Shown one piece after another: positions 39,848 to 49,436 of a DNA stretch of 64,000 bases (its first letter is position 1; the number at the start of each line of letters is the position of its first letter). The stretch lies in assembly GCF_020524885.1 (NCBI RefSeq), contig NZ_JAIVKJ010000001.1, positions 1,672,861 through 1,736,860 of the forward strand, in the 5' to 3' direction. The position numbers were made by a program, and so were the translations under genes. Below the pieces are notes generated by a model that was given only the letters and a program-made list of their open reading frames with translations, was not told where the DNA came from and searched no databases. The stretch is from Microbulbifer elongatus. Lineage in GTDB: Bacteria; Pseudomonadota; Gammaproteobacteria; Pseudomonadales; Cellvibrionaceae.

Positions 39848-41065
39848 TCACACGACCAGCTGGTTCATATTCATGATCGGCATCATGATTGCCATCACGA
39901 TAAACAAAACTATGCCCGCCATTACCAGGAGCATGATGGGCTCAAACAGACTCACGAACGCGGTCACTGCGCCCTGCAGGTCACGCTCCTGGTTTTCTGC
40001 GGCGCGCACCAGCATCTGGTCCAGTGTCCCGGACGACTCACCGCTGGCGACCATATAGGTCATCATTGGCGGGAAGTATTCCACGTCTTCAAGCGCCCGT
40101 CGCAGACTTCCGCCTTCGCGCACGAACTTCTGCGCGATCTGCAGACGCTCTTTCAGAAAATCGTTACTCATTACGCCACTGGCAATTCCCATGGCCTGCA
40201 CCAGCGGCACACTACTGCCGGTAAGGATCGCCAGCGTACCCACATAGCGGGCACTCTGGCCACCGCGCACCAACCAGCCAATTGCCGGCATATCGAGCAA
40301 GCGGTGATGGAACCGGTAGCGAAACCCCGGGCGGCGCAATAGCAATGTCCAGCCAACCACCAATGCGATGATTGCCGGCGGTATCAACCAGCCCCACGAC
40401 GAGATAAAGTCGCTGATGGATACCAGTATCCGCGTCGCCAAGGGCAATTGCTGGCCGGTGCCAGTAAATACCTCAATGACATCCGGCACCACGTAAACCA
40501 TCAGGCCCGTGACCACCAGCACACAGATCACCACCAGTACCAGCGGGTAAATCAGTGCGAGCTGAACTTTCTGCCGGAACACCTGCTGGTTTTCCGTATA
40601 GTCCGCCAGCCGCTCGAGCACGTCGTCGAGATGGCCCGAGTGCTCCCCGGCTTCTACGGTAGCGCGATAAAGTTTGGGGAAGGCGCGCGGAAAACTGGCC
40701 AGGGCCTGGGCAAAGCTGTGGCCTTCCAGCACCTTCGCGCGTACCGCGAGCACGATGCGGCGGACCTTCTGGTTGCGCGACTGGTTGGCGATGGCGCCAA
40801 GGGTTTCTTCTAGGGGTATGCCGGCACGTAATAATGTGGCGATCTGGCGGGTGAGCAGTGCCAGTGCCTTGACGCTAAGGCCCGGGCTACCGGAAAGAAA
40901 GCTGGCGCTACCGGCGCTGCTTGATTCAGAAGCTGCCGTAACTTCGAGCGGGATCAGACCCATGGCACGCAACTGCTGGCGTGCCGCTTTGGCGCTGTCG
41001 GCCTCCAAGGTACCGCGATTCTTACGGCCGCCACTGTTTAGTGCGGTGTACTCGAATGCACCCAT
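39848..41065 (-). CDS. gspF: Type II secretion inner-membrane platform protein F
   Basis: This 405-residue protein begins MGAFEYTALNSGGRKNRG, a GspF/PilC hallmark. It has two homologous helical cytoplasmic domains and three membrane helices. It forms the platform turned by GspE. The start is one base after the gspE stop. Confidence 0.93.
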   Translation of the reverse strand: MGAFEYTALNSGGRKNRGTLEADSAKAARQQLRAMGLIPLEVTAASESSSAGSASFLSGSPGLSVKALALLTRQIATLLRAGIPLEETLGAIANQSRNQKVRRIVLAVRAKVLEGHSFAQALASFPRAFPKLYRATVEAGEHSGHLDDVLERLADYTENQQVFRQKVQLALIYPLVLVVICVLVVTGLMVYVVPDVIEVFTGTGQQLPLATRILVSISDFISSWGWLIPPAIIALVVGWTLLLRRPGFRYRFHHRLLDMPAIGWLVRGGQSARYVGTLAILTGSSVPLVQAMGIASGVMSNDFLKERLQIAQKFVREGGSLRRALEDVEYFPPMMTYMVASGESSGTLDQMLVRAAENQERDLQGAVTAFVSLFEPIMLLVMAGIVLFIVMAIMMPIMNMNQLVV

Positions 41066-41066
41066 C

Positions 41067-42548
41067 TCATGACTCCTGGGTTACACGAAGTACTTCTTCC
41101 AAGGAAGTGATACCGGCGAGCACCTTGGCTACACCATCGTCACGGATACTGGGGCCCAGTGTGCGGGCTTCCTGAACCAGCGCATTTTCCGATGCGCGGT
41201 CGTGAATCATCTGGCGTAGCTTCTCATTCACTGGCACCAACTCGTAGATGCCGACACGCCCGAGATAGCCGCTGTGATTACACTTCTCGCAGCCACCTGG
41301 CTGATAGATCGTTGCGCCTTCGCTTTCTTCAATGCCAAGCATTTTGCATTCAAAGCTGTCCACCGCATGGGGCTGGCGACAATCCGGACACAACACACGC
41401 ACCAGCCGTTGCGCCAGCACGCCGATAACACTGGAAGACAGAAGGAAAGGCTCGATACCCATATCCACCAGCCGGGTAACGGCGCCGAGGGCAGTATTGG
41501 TGTGGAGGGTTGAAAGCACCAGGTGCCCCGTCAAACTCGCCTGAATGGCGATCTGCATGGTTTCCAGGTCACGGATCTCGCCCACCATCACCACATCCGG
41601 ATCCTGACGAAGAATGGCGCGCAGACCGCGAGCAAAGGTCATGTCCGCCTTGGTATTGACCTGGGTCTGGCCGACACCTTCCAGGTTGTACTCCACCGGG
41701 TCTTCCACGGTGAGGATGTTCTTCTCACGGTGATTGATACTCGCGAGGCCGGCGTACAGGGTGGTGGTTTTACCGGAGCCCGTTGGCCCCGTCACCAGCA
41801 GGATACCGTGGGGGCGAGACAGCAGGTCCATCATGACCTCGAGATCCCGCTCCGCCATACCCAGGTGGCGCATATCCATTTTGCCCGCCTGCTTGTCCAG
41901 CAGACGCATAACCACCCGCTCGCCGGCGGACGATGGCATGGTGGAAACCCGCACATCTACCTCACGACCACCCATCAACAGGGAAATTCGGCCGTCCTGG
42001 GGAATCCGCTTCTCGGCAATATCCAGCTTCGCCATTACCTTGATACGGGACACCAGCAGCGGCGCCAGTGCACGCCGCGGTTGCAGTACTTCGCGCAGCA
42101 CACCATCCACCCGGAAGCGGACCACCAGGCGTTTTTCGAATGTCTCGATATGGATATCCGAGGCACCCTGCTTGAGCGACTCGGCAAAAATGGCATTAAT
42201 GAGTTTGACGATAGGCGCATCGTCTTCCTGTTCGAGCAGGTCTTCGGTTTCCGGCAGGGAGTCGGCCACGGCAGCGAGATCCAGATCGTCACCCAAGCCT
42301 TCCACATCGGAAAGGTTGCCGCCTTCCCGGTTCTCATACTGACGCTGTAGCGCCTCCTGGAAGACCTCCTGCTCTACCGCTGCGACCCCCAGAGGGGCGT
42401 CGCTGAGCCGCTGCACTTCCGCCAGCACCGTGGGGTTCAAGGGGGCGACGTACTGGCATACCGGAGTACCATCCACCTCAGCCAACAGCACCTGGTGGCG
42501 CTTGGCAAACGCGTAAGGTAAACGTTTGACCGCGAGATCCGTCATCAC
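41067..42548 (-). CDS. gspE: Type II secretion ATPase E
   Basis: This 493-residue hexameric ATPase has Walker A GPTGSGKTTTLYAG, Asp and His boxes (VEDPVEYN, STLHTNTALG) and the tetracysteine zinc motif CPDC ... CEKC near the C terminus. It powers pseudopilus growth. It overlaps gspD by four bases (ATGA). Confidence 0.95.
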   Translation of the reverse strand: MMTDLAVKRLPYAFAKRHQVLLAEVDGTPVCQYVAPLNPTVLAEVQRLSDAPLGVAAVEQEVFQEALQRQYENREGGNLSDVEGLGDDLDLAAVADSLPETEDLLEQEDDAPIVKLINAIFAESLKQGASDIHIETFEKRLVVRFRVDGVLREVLQPRRALAPLLVSRIKVMAKLDIAEKRIPQDGRISLLMGGREVDVRVSTMPSSAGERVVMRLLDKQAGKMDMRHLGMAERDLEVMMDLLSRPHGILLVTGPTGSGKTTTLYAGLASINHREKNILTVEDPVEYNLEGVGQTQVNTKADMTFARGLRAILRQDPDVVMVGEIRDLETMQIAIQASLTGHLVLSTLHTNTALGAVTRLVDMGIEPFLLSSSVIGVLAQRLVRVLCPDCRQPHAVDSFECKMLGIEESEGATIYQPGGCEKCNHSGYLGRVGIYELVPVNEKLRQMIHDRASENALVQEARTLGPSIRDDGVAKVLAGITSLEEVLRVTQES

Positions 42549-44509
42549 TTGACGTCCTCGGGCTCCATCGGAAGCTGTTCCTCTTCCGTTTCGTAGCTGG
42601 CTGCCGGCGGCAACAGGTCTGGCAGTGTTTCACCCCGGTTCCAATCCCAGATACGGCTGGTGTTGTCGCGCAGGTGCAGCTGCTTTTCCTGCATATCGCG
42701 ATAGCGCTTACGGGTTTCTTCGTAACCGGCAATCTGATTGCTCAGGATACGCGGGCGCAGGAATACCATGAGATTGGTCTTGTCCACATCTTTCTTGGAG
42801 TTGCGGAACAGGCGGCCTATCCCGGGAATGTCACCCAGCAACGGCACCTTGTCATTGATTTCAGTGACCTTGTCTTCGATCAACCCCCCCAGCACCAGAA
42901 TCGCACCGTCATCAATCAGCACCTTGGTGCGAATCTCCCGCTTGCTGGTCACGATGTCTGCCGCCTGCCCGGTAACCGGAAGCACGTTCTCGACTTTCTG
43001 CTCAATTTCCAGGGTTACGGAATTGTTGTTGTTTACACGCGGGGTGACCTTCAGCGTAGTACCGACGTCCTGACGCTGAATGGTGGTGAAGGGGTCGTTG
43101 TTGCTGCCGGACAGCAGCTGCTCACCGGTAATGAACGGCACGTTCTGGCCGACCAGGATTTCGGCTTCCTCGTTGTCCAGCGCCATGATGGTGGGCGTGG
43201 ACAGAATGTTGGCGTTGTTCTCACTCGCCATTGCGTTGACTGCCACCCGCACATCGGTGCCACTCAGGAAACCCAAGTTCAAACCCGAGCGCGCCAGGTT
43301 CGCGGGCGACAGCGAAAATGGGTTTACTTCGGAAAGCACATTGCCGTCGTCGTCGATAATGGGATTTTGCGCAAAGTCATTTTCGAAGCCGGCGAACACA
43401 TCGTCGTCATTGCCAGCGATCCACTTCACGCCCAGGTTATTGCCGGTGCCCTCAGTTACCTCAACGATGATCGCCTCGATCAGAACCTGCGCACGGCGCA
43501 CATCCAGTTTGGCAATCACCCCTTTCATAGTTTCCAGCAGGGAGGGCGGCGCAGTAAGAACAAGCGCGTTCAGCTCTTCGTTGACCTGGATGCTGACTTC
43601 GACATCGGCCACCTGCTGATCTTTTTCGGTTTTCTGGATGCTGCCACTCATCCCCTCAAGGATGGGCTTCAGATCGGCAGCGCTGGCGTATTGCACATAC
43701 ACCACCGCGGTATTGCCCTCGCCGGCCAAAGGCTGGTCGAGACGCTCGATTACCTTCTTCAGCTGTTGGCGTGTAACCGGGTCACCGGTGAGAAGGATAC
43801 TGTTTGAGCGCTCATCTACCGCGATGCGCAAAGGCTGAACGTCGTTGCCGGCCTGCTTGCCACCGCCCTGCAACAGTTCATTGATAACCTGCTTAACCTC
43901 TTTTGCAGACGCAAACGCGAGCGGTACCAGCTCAATGTCGATGGCACCAGCCCGGTCGAGTTGCCTGATAAGGCGCACGATCTGATCGATGTTGGCGGCG
44001 CGATCCGCCACGATTAACGTATTGGTATCAGCGTAAGCGGCCAGATGACCAGTTTGAGGGATAAGGGGGCGCAGCATTGCGATTAGCTGTGCAGCGGAAA
44101 TGTTCTCAACCCTAACGGTGCGCACTACCAGTGCTTCGCCGGGCGCGCGGGTCTGGTCGTCGATGACCGGGATCGCCTGCTGCTTGGCAAGCGCATCCGG
44201 CACCACTTTCCAGGCATCGCCCTGCTCCACCAGGCTGAAACCGTTAACCTGAAGCACCGACATAAAAACGTCAAAGGCCTGCTGATGGGTCATGGGGTCG
44301 CCGGCAACCACAGTGACCTTTCCCTTGACGTTCGGGTGCACAATGATGTTTTTGCCAGTGAAATCCGCCGCCCAGTTGATCAGGTCTCGGATATCGGCGT
44401 TATCCAGTGAAAGAGTAACCCTCTCCGGGGAAGACTGAGCCAGCACCGAAAACGACAACAAAATACCCAGGGCGGCTGCGACCAGCCGTCGGTGAAACAC
44501 GCTCATCAT
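42545..44509 (-). CDS. gspD: Type II secretion outer-membrane secretin D
   Basis: This 654-residue secretin has a signal peptide (residues 1-25), the N0-N3 periplasmic domains, and the C-terminal secretin barrel (from about residue 330) with VPLLGDIPGIGRLFR. A short S-domain-like tail follows. It forms the outer-membrane channel through which folded enzymes leave the cell. Two adjacent ATGs at 44509 and 44506 are possible starts. Confidence 0.95.
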   Translation of the reverse strand: MMSVFHRRLVAAALGILLSFSVLAQSSPERVTLSLDNADIRDLINWAADFTGKNIIVHPNVKGKVTVVAGDPMTHQQAFDVFMSVLQVNGFSLVEQGDAWKVVPDALAKQQAIPVIDDQTRAPGEALVVRTVRVENISAAQLIAMLRPLIPQTGHLAAYADTNTLIVADRAANIDQIVRLIRQLDRAGAIDIELVPLAFASAKEVKQVINELLQGGGKQAGNDVQPLRIAVDERSNSILLTGDPVTRQQLKKVIERLDQPLAGEGNTAVVYVQYASAADLKPILEGMSGSIQKTEKDQQVADVEVSIQVNEELNALVLTAPPSLLETMKGVIAKLDVRRAQVLIEAIIVEVTEGTGNNLGVKWIAGNDDDVFAGFENDFAQNPIIDDDGNVLSEVNPFSLSPANLARSGLNLGFLSGTDVRVAVNAMASENNANILSTPTIMALDNEEAEILVGQNVPFITGEQLLSGSNNDPFTTIQRQDVGTTLKVTPRVNNNNSVTLEIEQKVENVLPVTGQAADIVTSKREIRTKVLIDDGAILVLGGLIEDKVTEINDKVPLLGDIPGIGRLFRNSKKDVDKTNLMVFLRPRILSNQIAGYEETRKRYRDMQEKQLHLRDNTSRIWDWNRGETLPDLLPPAASYETEEEQLPMEPEDVK

Positions 44510-44604
44510 TATTTATTTGGCTCTAATTCTTTTGTGGTCTGCAAATAGTTGGTCTTGTAAACACACCCTTCCCCAAGGTGCGCGGCGCGCCTCAAACCGC
44601 CCTC

Positions 44605-45288
44605 TTAGCGTTGATTCGCGCCCTGGCGCTGACGCGCCATTTCCCGTAGTTGTTCCAGGCGCTCCCGGATCGACTGCTGCTTGTCCGTCCGGTCAGACGA
44701 CGAATTGGCACCGATCACCTCGGCCGCCTGACGCGCGTAATTCGCATATTGCTTGGGGACGCTGGGACGCCCATCGGCATCCGGGTAGGTCAGCTTTTCC
44801 ATCTGACCGTTGCGTCGTAGGATAATATGATCAACCTCGACGGAATAGACCTCGGCGCCACCCGGAAGTGACTCACCAACGAAAATACGCTCCGCCGGCT
44901 TCCCCCGCTCCGCCACCAGGGCACTGGCGTGACCATTGACGCTACTGCTTAGCACGCCGGAAAGTACCAGATTCAACTGGGTGATCGGAATATTCGCAAG
45001 ATCGAGCTCTGGCTCCGCCTCAGTTTTCACTGGGGCCACACCGAAAAAGGCCGTGGAAGGCAGGGACACATTCTGACTGGAGGCCGCAACGCTGCGGGTA
45101 CTGCGGTCTGCGAGAAGCCCGCCATCTGATTCGGCAGGCATAGCCAGGTGTCCATACGCCATAACATTGACCGCCAACCAGCTACCAACCACCAGCGTGG
45201 TTGCCAGAAGGCTGTGCTTCGCAGCTTTACCACCTGACGTGGCCGGCCCCTGCAGAGCCGTTGATAGAGTGCGCTTTACCAATGACAT
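44605..45288 (-). CDS. gspC: Type II secretion inner-membrane protein C
   Basis: This 227-residue protein has one membrane helix (about residues 26-45), an HR domain (about 85-160; LNLVLSGVLSS and GESLPGGAEVYSVEVDHIILRR) and a short C-terminal helical, Gln/Arg-rich region. No PDZ domain follows, so it resembles the XcpP type with a coiled-coil tail. GspC links the platform to the secretin. The start at 45288 (MSLVKRTLS) is chosen; a longer frame begins at 45396. It is the first gene of the operon. Confidence 0.85.
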   Translation of the reverse strand: MSLVKRTLSTALQGPATSGGKAAKHSLLATTLVVGSWLAVNVMAYGHLAMPAESDGGLLADRSTRSVAASSQNVSLPSTAFFGVAPVKTEAEPELDLANIPITQLNLVLSGVLSSSVNGHASALVAERGKPAERIFVGESLPGGAEVYSVEVDHIILRRNGQMEKLTYPDADGRPSVPKQYANYARQAAEVIGANSSSDRTDKQQSIRERLEQLREMARQRQGANQR

Positions 45289-45451
45289 GATGGAATCCCG
45301 TCTCGGCTGTACCACAGCCAGCTTGGTTCTACTTATTGGACGCCTATTCTCGGGGCTTGCACCAAGAAAGGCAATGTTGCCGGCCCGAGCGATCAAAAAA
45401 TGATCAAACCAAGTCAGTAGCCGGAATGCTCAGTCCAATTCTTTCGCCAAT

Positions 45452-45474
45452 AAAAAAGGCGGCTTGCGCCGCCT
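45452..45474 (-). terminator. Intrinsic terminator after etfA
   Basis: On the minus strand AGGCGGC (45474-45468) pairs with GCCGCCT (45463-45457) around a 4-base loop, followed by a T-run. It separates the ETF genes from the secretion operon. Confidence 0.85.
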
Positions 45475-45503
45475 CTTTCTGATGTCAGTATATTACCCAA
45501 ACG

Positions 45504-46433
45504 TTACAGTTTTGCTTCAAGCTCGGGCACTGCATCAAACAGGTCTGCGACCAGACCATAATCCGCAACGGAGAAGATCGGCGCCTCTTCATCCTTGTTG
45601 ATCGCCACGATCACCTTGGAATCTTTCATACCCGCAAGGTGCTGGATCGCGCCAGAAATGCCAACAGCGATATACAGATCCGGGGCCACGATCTTACCGG
45701 TCTGGCCGACCTGCATATCGTTTGGCACAAAGCCCGCATCGACCGCAGCGCGCGAAGCACCAACAGCTGCACCCAGCTTGTCAGCAACCTTGTTGAGCAT
45801 TTCGAAGTTTTCGCCGTTCTGCATACCGCGGCCACCAGAAATGACCACGCGAGCGGCAGTGAGTTCCGGACGATCGGACTCGGCCAACTCCTCACCGACG
45901 AACTTGGAAACCGCCGCATCGTCGACGATATCGACAGTCTCAACCGCAGCGCTGCCGCCTTCCGCCGCAACCGGATCAAATGCAGTGGTACGCACAGACG
46001 CAACTTTGATGGCGTCGGAGCTCTGTACGGTGGCAATCACGTTACCGGCATAAATCGGGCGCTTAAAGGTGTCCGGGCTTTCCACCGCAATAATGTCGGA
46101 AATCGGCTGCACATCCAGCAGTGCCGCAGCACGTGGAAGCATGTTTTTACCGGTCGTGGTCGCCGGGGCCATAATATGACTGTAGTTCTTGCCCAGATCT
46201 CCCACCAACTTGGCGACATTTTCGGCAAGCTGGTGTTCGTAGGCAGCATTGTCCGCTACCAGCACTTTGCTAACGCCTTCGACTTTTGCCGCGGCTTCAG
46301 CAACAGCGCCACAGCCACTGCCGGCTACCAGTACGTCGATATCGCCACCAACAGCCTTGGCTGCAGCAATGGTATTGAGGGTAGCGCCTTTCAGTTCGGC
46401 GTTATCGTGCTCTGCAATTACAAGAATGCTCAT
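45504..46433 (-). CDS. etfA: Electron transfer flavoprotein, alpha subunit
   Basis: This 309-residue FAD-binding subunit has the C-terminal signature [19 protein letters not shown], with the following [11 protein letters not shown]. It accepts electrons from acyl-CoA and other dehydrogenases and passes them to ETF dehydrogenase. The ATG overlaps the etfB end by one base, so the two subunits are coupled. Confidence 0.95.
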   Translation of the reverse strand: MSILVIAEHDNAELKGATLNTIAAAKAVGGDIDVLVAGSGCGAVAEAAAKVEGVSKVLVADNAAYEHQLAENVAKLVGDLGKNYSHIMAPATTTGKNMLPRAAALLDVQPISDIIAVESPDTFKRPIYAGNVIATVQSSDAIKVASVRTTAFDPVAAEGGSAAVETVDIVDDAAVSKFVGEELAESDRPELTAARVVISGGRGMQNGENFEMLNKVADKLGAAVGASRAAVDAGFVPNDMQVGQTGKIVAPDLYIAVGISGAIQHLAGMKDSKVIVAINKDEEAPIFSVADYGLVADLFDAVPELEAKL

Positions 46434-47182
46434 CAGATTACTTTCGCCTCGTTTTTCAGCTTTTCGACCAGTTCCGCAACGTCACCCACTTTGATGCCTG
46501 CCTGGCGCTCGGCCGGCGGCTCAACTTTCAGGGTCTTGGTACGCGGGGCGATGTCCACACCCAGCTCATCCGGGTTGGTCACATCCAGAGGCTTTTTCTT
46601 GGCCTTCATGATGTTTGGCAGGGAAGCGTAACGGGGCTCATTCAGACGCAGGTCGGTGGTAACCACCGCCGGCAGCTGAAGCTCAACGGTTTGCAGACCG
46701 CCGTCGATTTCACGGGTAACCTTGACGGAACCTTCTTCAACGTTGACCTCAGAAGCAAAAGTACCCTGCCCCATGCCAGTCAGTGCGGCCAGCATCTGGC
46801 CGGTCTGGTTGTTATCGCCATCGATGGACTGCTTGCCCAGGATAACCAGCTGAGGCTCTTCCTTTTCTACGATGGCCTTCAGGCACTTGGCGACCGCCAG
46901 CGGCTGAAGCTCTGCGTCGGTCTCGACCTGGATACCGCGGTCAGCGCCGAGCGCCAGCGCGGTGCGAATCTGTTCCTGGCACTGCTTGGGGCCCATGGAT
47001 ACAGCGACGATCTCGCTGACCACACCCTTTTCTTTCAGGCGTACCGCTTCTTCTACGGCGATTTCACAGAAGGGGTTGATGGACATCTTGACATTGGCAA
47101 TGTCCACATCAGAACCATCCGCCTTTGGGCGGACCTTCACGTTGTAATCGACAACGCGTTTCACAGCTACAAGAACTTTCAT
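46433..47182 (-). CDS. etfB: Electron transfer flavoprotein, beta subunit
   Basis: This 249-residue AMP-binding subunit begins [18 protein letters not shown] and contains the ETF-beta signature [20 protein letters not shown]. It pairs with EtfA. Divergent from the ETF dehydrogenase gene with a 448-base gap. Confidence 0.95.
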   Translation of the reverse strand: MKVLVAVKRVVDYNVKVRPKADGSDVDIANVKMSINPFCEIAVEEAVRLKEKGVVSEIVAVSMGPKQCQEQIRTALALGADRGIQVETDAELQPLAVAKCLKAIVEKEEPQLVILGKQSIDGDNNQTGQMLAALTGMGQGTFASEVNVEEGSVKVTREIDGGLQTVELQLPAVVTTDLRLNEPRYASLPNIMKAKKKPLDVTNPDELGVDIAPRTKTLKVEPPAERQAGIKVGDVAELVEKLKNEAKVI

Positions 47183-47630
47183 GAAAATCCCGTCTCAGTA
47201 GTCTACTTGGAAGTTGCTGCCCTATCGCCCTCTAGGCTCCGGCGCAACATGGGTAACTCGGGCAGGCTCCCGGCCGAGTACTGCGGCGGCACTGCCGTAC
47301 CCGCCCCAGATAAGTGAGGCGAGTGATTTAAGGCAACTGCGAGCCAGCCACAAGTTCAAACAGTTGTTTGAGCGGCGTGTATGTTGGCCCTTTCATCAGG
47401 CAAAATCAATAGTTGAATAGTAAGCCTAGCAGCCATTCACAAGATCAATTTCAGGCCATAAATACGCGCTATTTCCTGTTAAAAATCTGGCAAAATACAC
47501 AGCTTGGCCAGCAGAAATGAAGACTTCCGCAATTGGTTCAGTCACGCAATGCCCGATATAATCCGCCAATCTATAGGTGGCCTGCCATAATTCGGCCGGT
47601 GAATAATTAAACATATATGAGGAGAGACCT
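47183..47630. promoter_or_regulatory. Divergent ETF control region with a sigma70-like promoter
   Basis: No gene in this gap. TTGGTT (47533-47538) and TATAAT (47557-47562), 18 bases apart, point at the ETF dehydrogenase gene. The ribosome-binding site AGGAG (47620-47624) is six bases before its GTG. Confidence 0.6.
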
Positions 47631-49268
47631 GTGGAACGCGAGTCAATGGAGTACGACGTAGTCATCGTCGGCGCGGGCCCTGCCGGACTTGCCGCTGCGA
47701 TCAAGCTGCGCCAGATCAATGAAGACATTTCCGTTTGTGTAGTAGAGAAAGGGTCAGAAGTCGGCGCGCACATTCTCTCCGGCGCTGTATTCGAACCCAC
47801 TGCACTGAACGAGCTTTTCCCAGACTGGAAAGAGCGCGGCGCCCCGCTACAAACAGCGGTAGAAGGCGATGACATCTATGTACTGCGCGGCCCGGAAAGT
47901 TCTATCAAGGTCCCCAATATGCTGGTGCCCAGCACCATGCATAACGAAGGCAACTACATCATTAGCCTCGGCAACCTGTGCCGCTGGCTCGCCGAACAAG
48001 CCGAAGCACTGGGCGTAGAAATCTTCCCGGGCTTTGCCGCTGCCGAAGTCCTGTATAACGATGACGGTTCCGTAAAAGGTATCGCCACTGGCGATATGGG
48101 CGTGGGCATGAACGGCGAACAAAAAGACAGCTACATGCAAGGCATGGAGCTGCACGCCAAATACACCCTGTTTGCCGAAGGCTGTCGCGGCCATCTGGGC
48201 AAGCAGCTGATCGCCAAGTTTGGACTGGACGCCGACCGCGACCCGCAACACTACGGCATCGGCATTAAAGAAATCTGGAAGATCGACAGCACCAAGCACA
48301 AGCAGGGCCTGGTCGTTCACACCGCTGGCTGGCCGCTGGATGAATCCGGCTCTGCGGGCGGCGGCTTCCTTTACCACCTGGAAGACGATCAGGTGGTCGT
48401 CGGCCTGATTACCGATCTCGCTTACAGCAACCCCCACGTCAGCCCGTTCGACGAGTTCCAGCGCTACAAGCACCACCCAGTGATCAAGCAATATCTCGAG
48501 GGCGGCCAGCGGGTGGCCTACGGCGCGCGCGCCATCGTCAAAGGCGGTCTGCAGTCCCAGCCAAAGATGACCTTCGCCGGTGGCATGCTGGTCGGCGACG
48601 ACGCCGGCACCCTGAACTTCGCCAAGATCAAGGGCAACCACACTGCCATGAAGTCCGGCATGCTCGCGGCGGAATCTGTCGCCGAGGCACTGGCGGCCGA
48701 GCGTACCAGTGACGAGCTCACCGACTACAGCGAACGCTACAAGAACAGCTGGGCGTGGAAAGAATTGCACATGCAGCGCAACTTCGGCCCCGCCCAACAT
48801 AAATGGGGCAACATCATCGGCTCCGCGTATGCCTTTATCGACATCAACCTGTTCAAAGGCAAGCTGCCCTGGACCTTGAGCGACAGCAAGGCAGACCATG
48901 CGCAGCTGAAGCCGGCGGCAGACTGCAAAAAGATCAACTATCCGAAGCCCGACGGCGTACTGAGCTTCGACAAACTTTCCTCGGTGTTCATCTCCAACAC
49001 CAACCACGAGGAAGATCAGCCCTGTCACCTGACCCTCAAGGACAGTGACATTCCGCTGAACCACAACCTGCCAATCTACGATGAGCCCGCACAGCGCTAC
49101 TGTCCTGCCGGTGTTTACGAAGTGATTGACGAGGGTGACAGCAAGCGCTTCCAGATCAACGCACAGAACTGTGTGCACTGTAAGACCTGCGACATCAAGG
49201 ACCCAACCCAGAATATCGTCTGGGTGACGCCCGAAGGTGGCGGCGGCCCCAATTACCCGAACATGTAA
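47631..49268 (+). CDS. etfD: Electron transfer flavoprotein-ubiquinone oxidoreductase
   Basis: This 545-residue membrane-associated flavoprotein moves electrons from ETF to ubiquinone. An N-terminal FAD-binding loop VVIVGAGPAGLA (Gly14-Gly19) and a C-terminal 4Fe-4S cluster motif (CPAGVYEV, then NCVHCKTCDIKDP) are present, and the protein ends GGGGPNYPNM as in the family. The GTG at 47631 is chosen because AGGAG lies six bases upstream; the ATG at 47646 is the alternative. Confidence 0.95.
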   Translation: MERESMEYDVVIVGAGPAGLAAAIKLRQINEDISVCVVEKGSEVGAHILSGAVFEPTALNELFPDWKERGAPLQTAVEGDDIYVLRGPESSIKVPNMLVPSTMHNEGNYIISLGNLCRWLAEQAEALGVEIFPGFAAAEVLYNDDGSVKGIATGDMGVGMNGEQKDSYMQGMELHAKYTLFAEGCRGHLGKQLIAKFGLDADRDPQHYGIGIKEIWKIDSTKHKQGLVVHTAGWPLDESGSAGGGFLYHLEDDQVVVGLITDLAYSNPHVSPFDEFQRYKHHPVIKQYLEGGQRVAYGARAIVKGGLQSQPKMTFAGGMLVGDDAGTLNFAKIKGNHTAMKSGMLAAESVAEALAAERTSDELTDYSERYKNSWAWKELHMQRNFGPAQHKWGNIIGSAYAFIDINLFKGKLPWTLSDSKADHAQLKPAADCKKINYPKPDGVLSFDKLSSVFISNTNHEEDQPCHLTLKDSDIPLNHNLPIYDEPAQRYCPAGVYEVIDEGDSKRFQINAQNCVHCKTCDIKDPTQNIVWVTPEGGGGPNYPNM

Positions 49269-49290
49269 GCGGGCACCAGTCAGTTTTCAA

Positions 49291-49314
49291 GGGCACCTAA
49301 GGTGCCCTTTTTTT
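49291..49314 (+). terminator. Intrinsic terminator of etfD
   Basis: GGGCACC (49291-49297) and GGTGCCC (49301-49307) pair around TAA, followed by a run of seven T residues. Confidence 0.9.
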
Positions 49315-49334
49315 GTTTCGCGGGTTCCACAACG

Positions 49335-49364
49335 AAAAAACCGGACACTGTTCCCAGTGCCCGG
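49335..49364 (-). terminator. Intrinsic terminator of the receptor gene
   Basis: On the minus strand the arms CCGG-x-CACTG (complements of 49341-49350 and 49355-49364) form a hairpin with one mismatch and a 4-base loop, followed by six T residues. Confidence 0.75.
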
Positions 49365-49436
49365 CTGATCAAGCAATCCTTGTTGGCTTATTACTTATAC
49401 AACTTCCAGGTTGCTTCGGTTTCTTTTTGCGAAACG

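Noticed and set aside
42674..43807. Open frame opposite the secretin gene
   Set aside because: Antisense shadow; no signal, domain or promoter support.
47847..49178. Long open frame (443 codons) opposite etfD
   Set aside because: Antisense shadow of a highly conserved gene.
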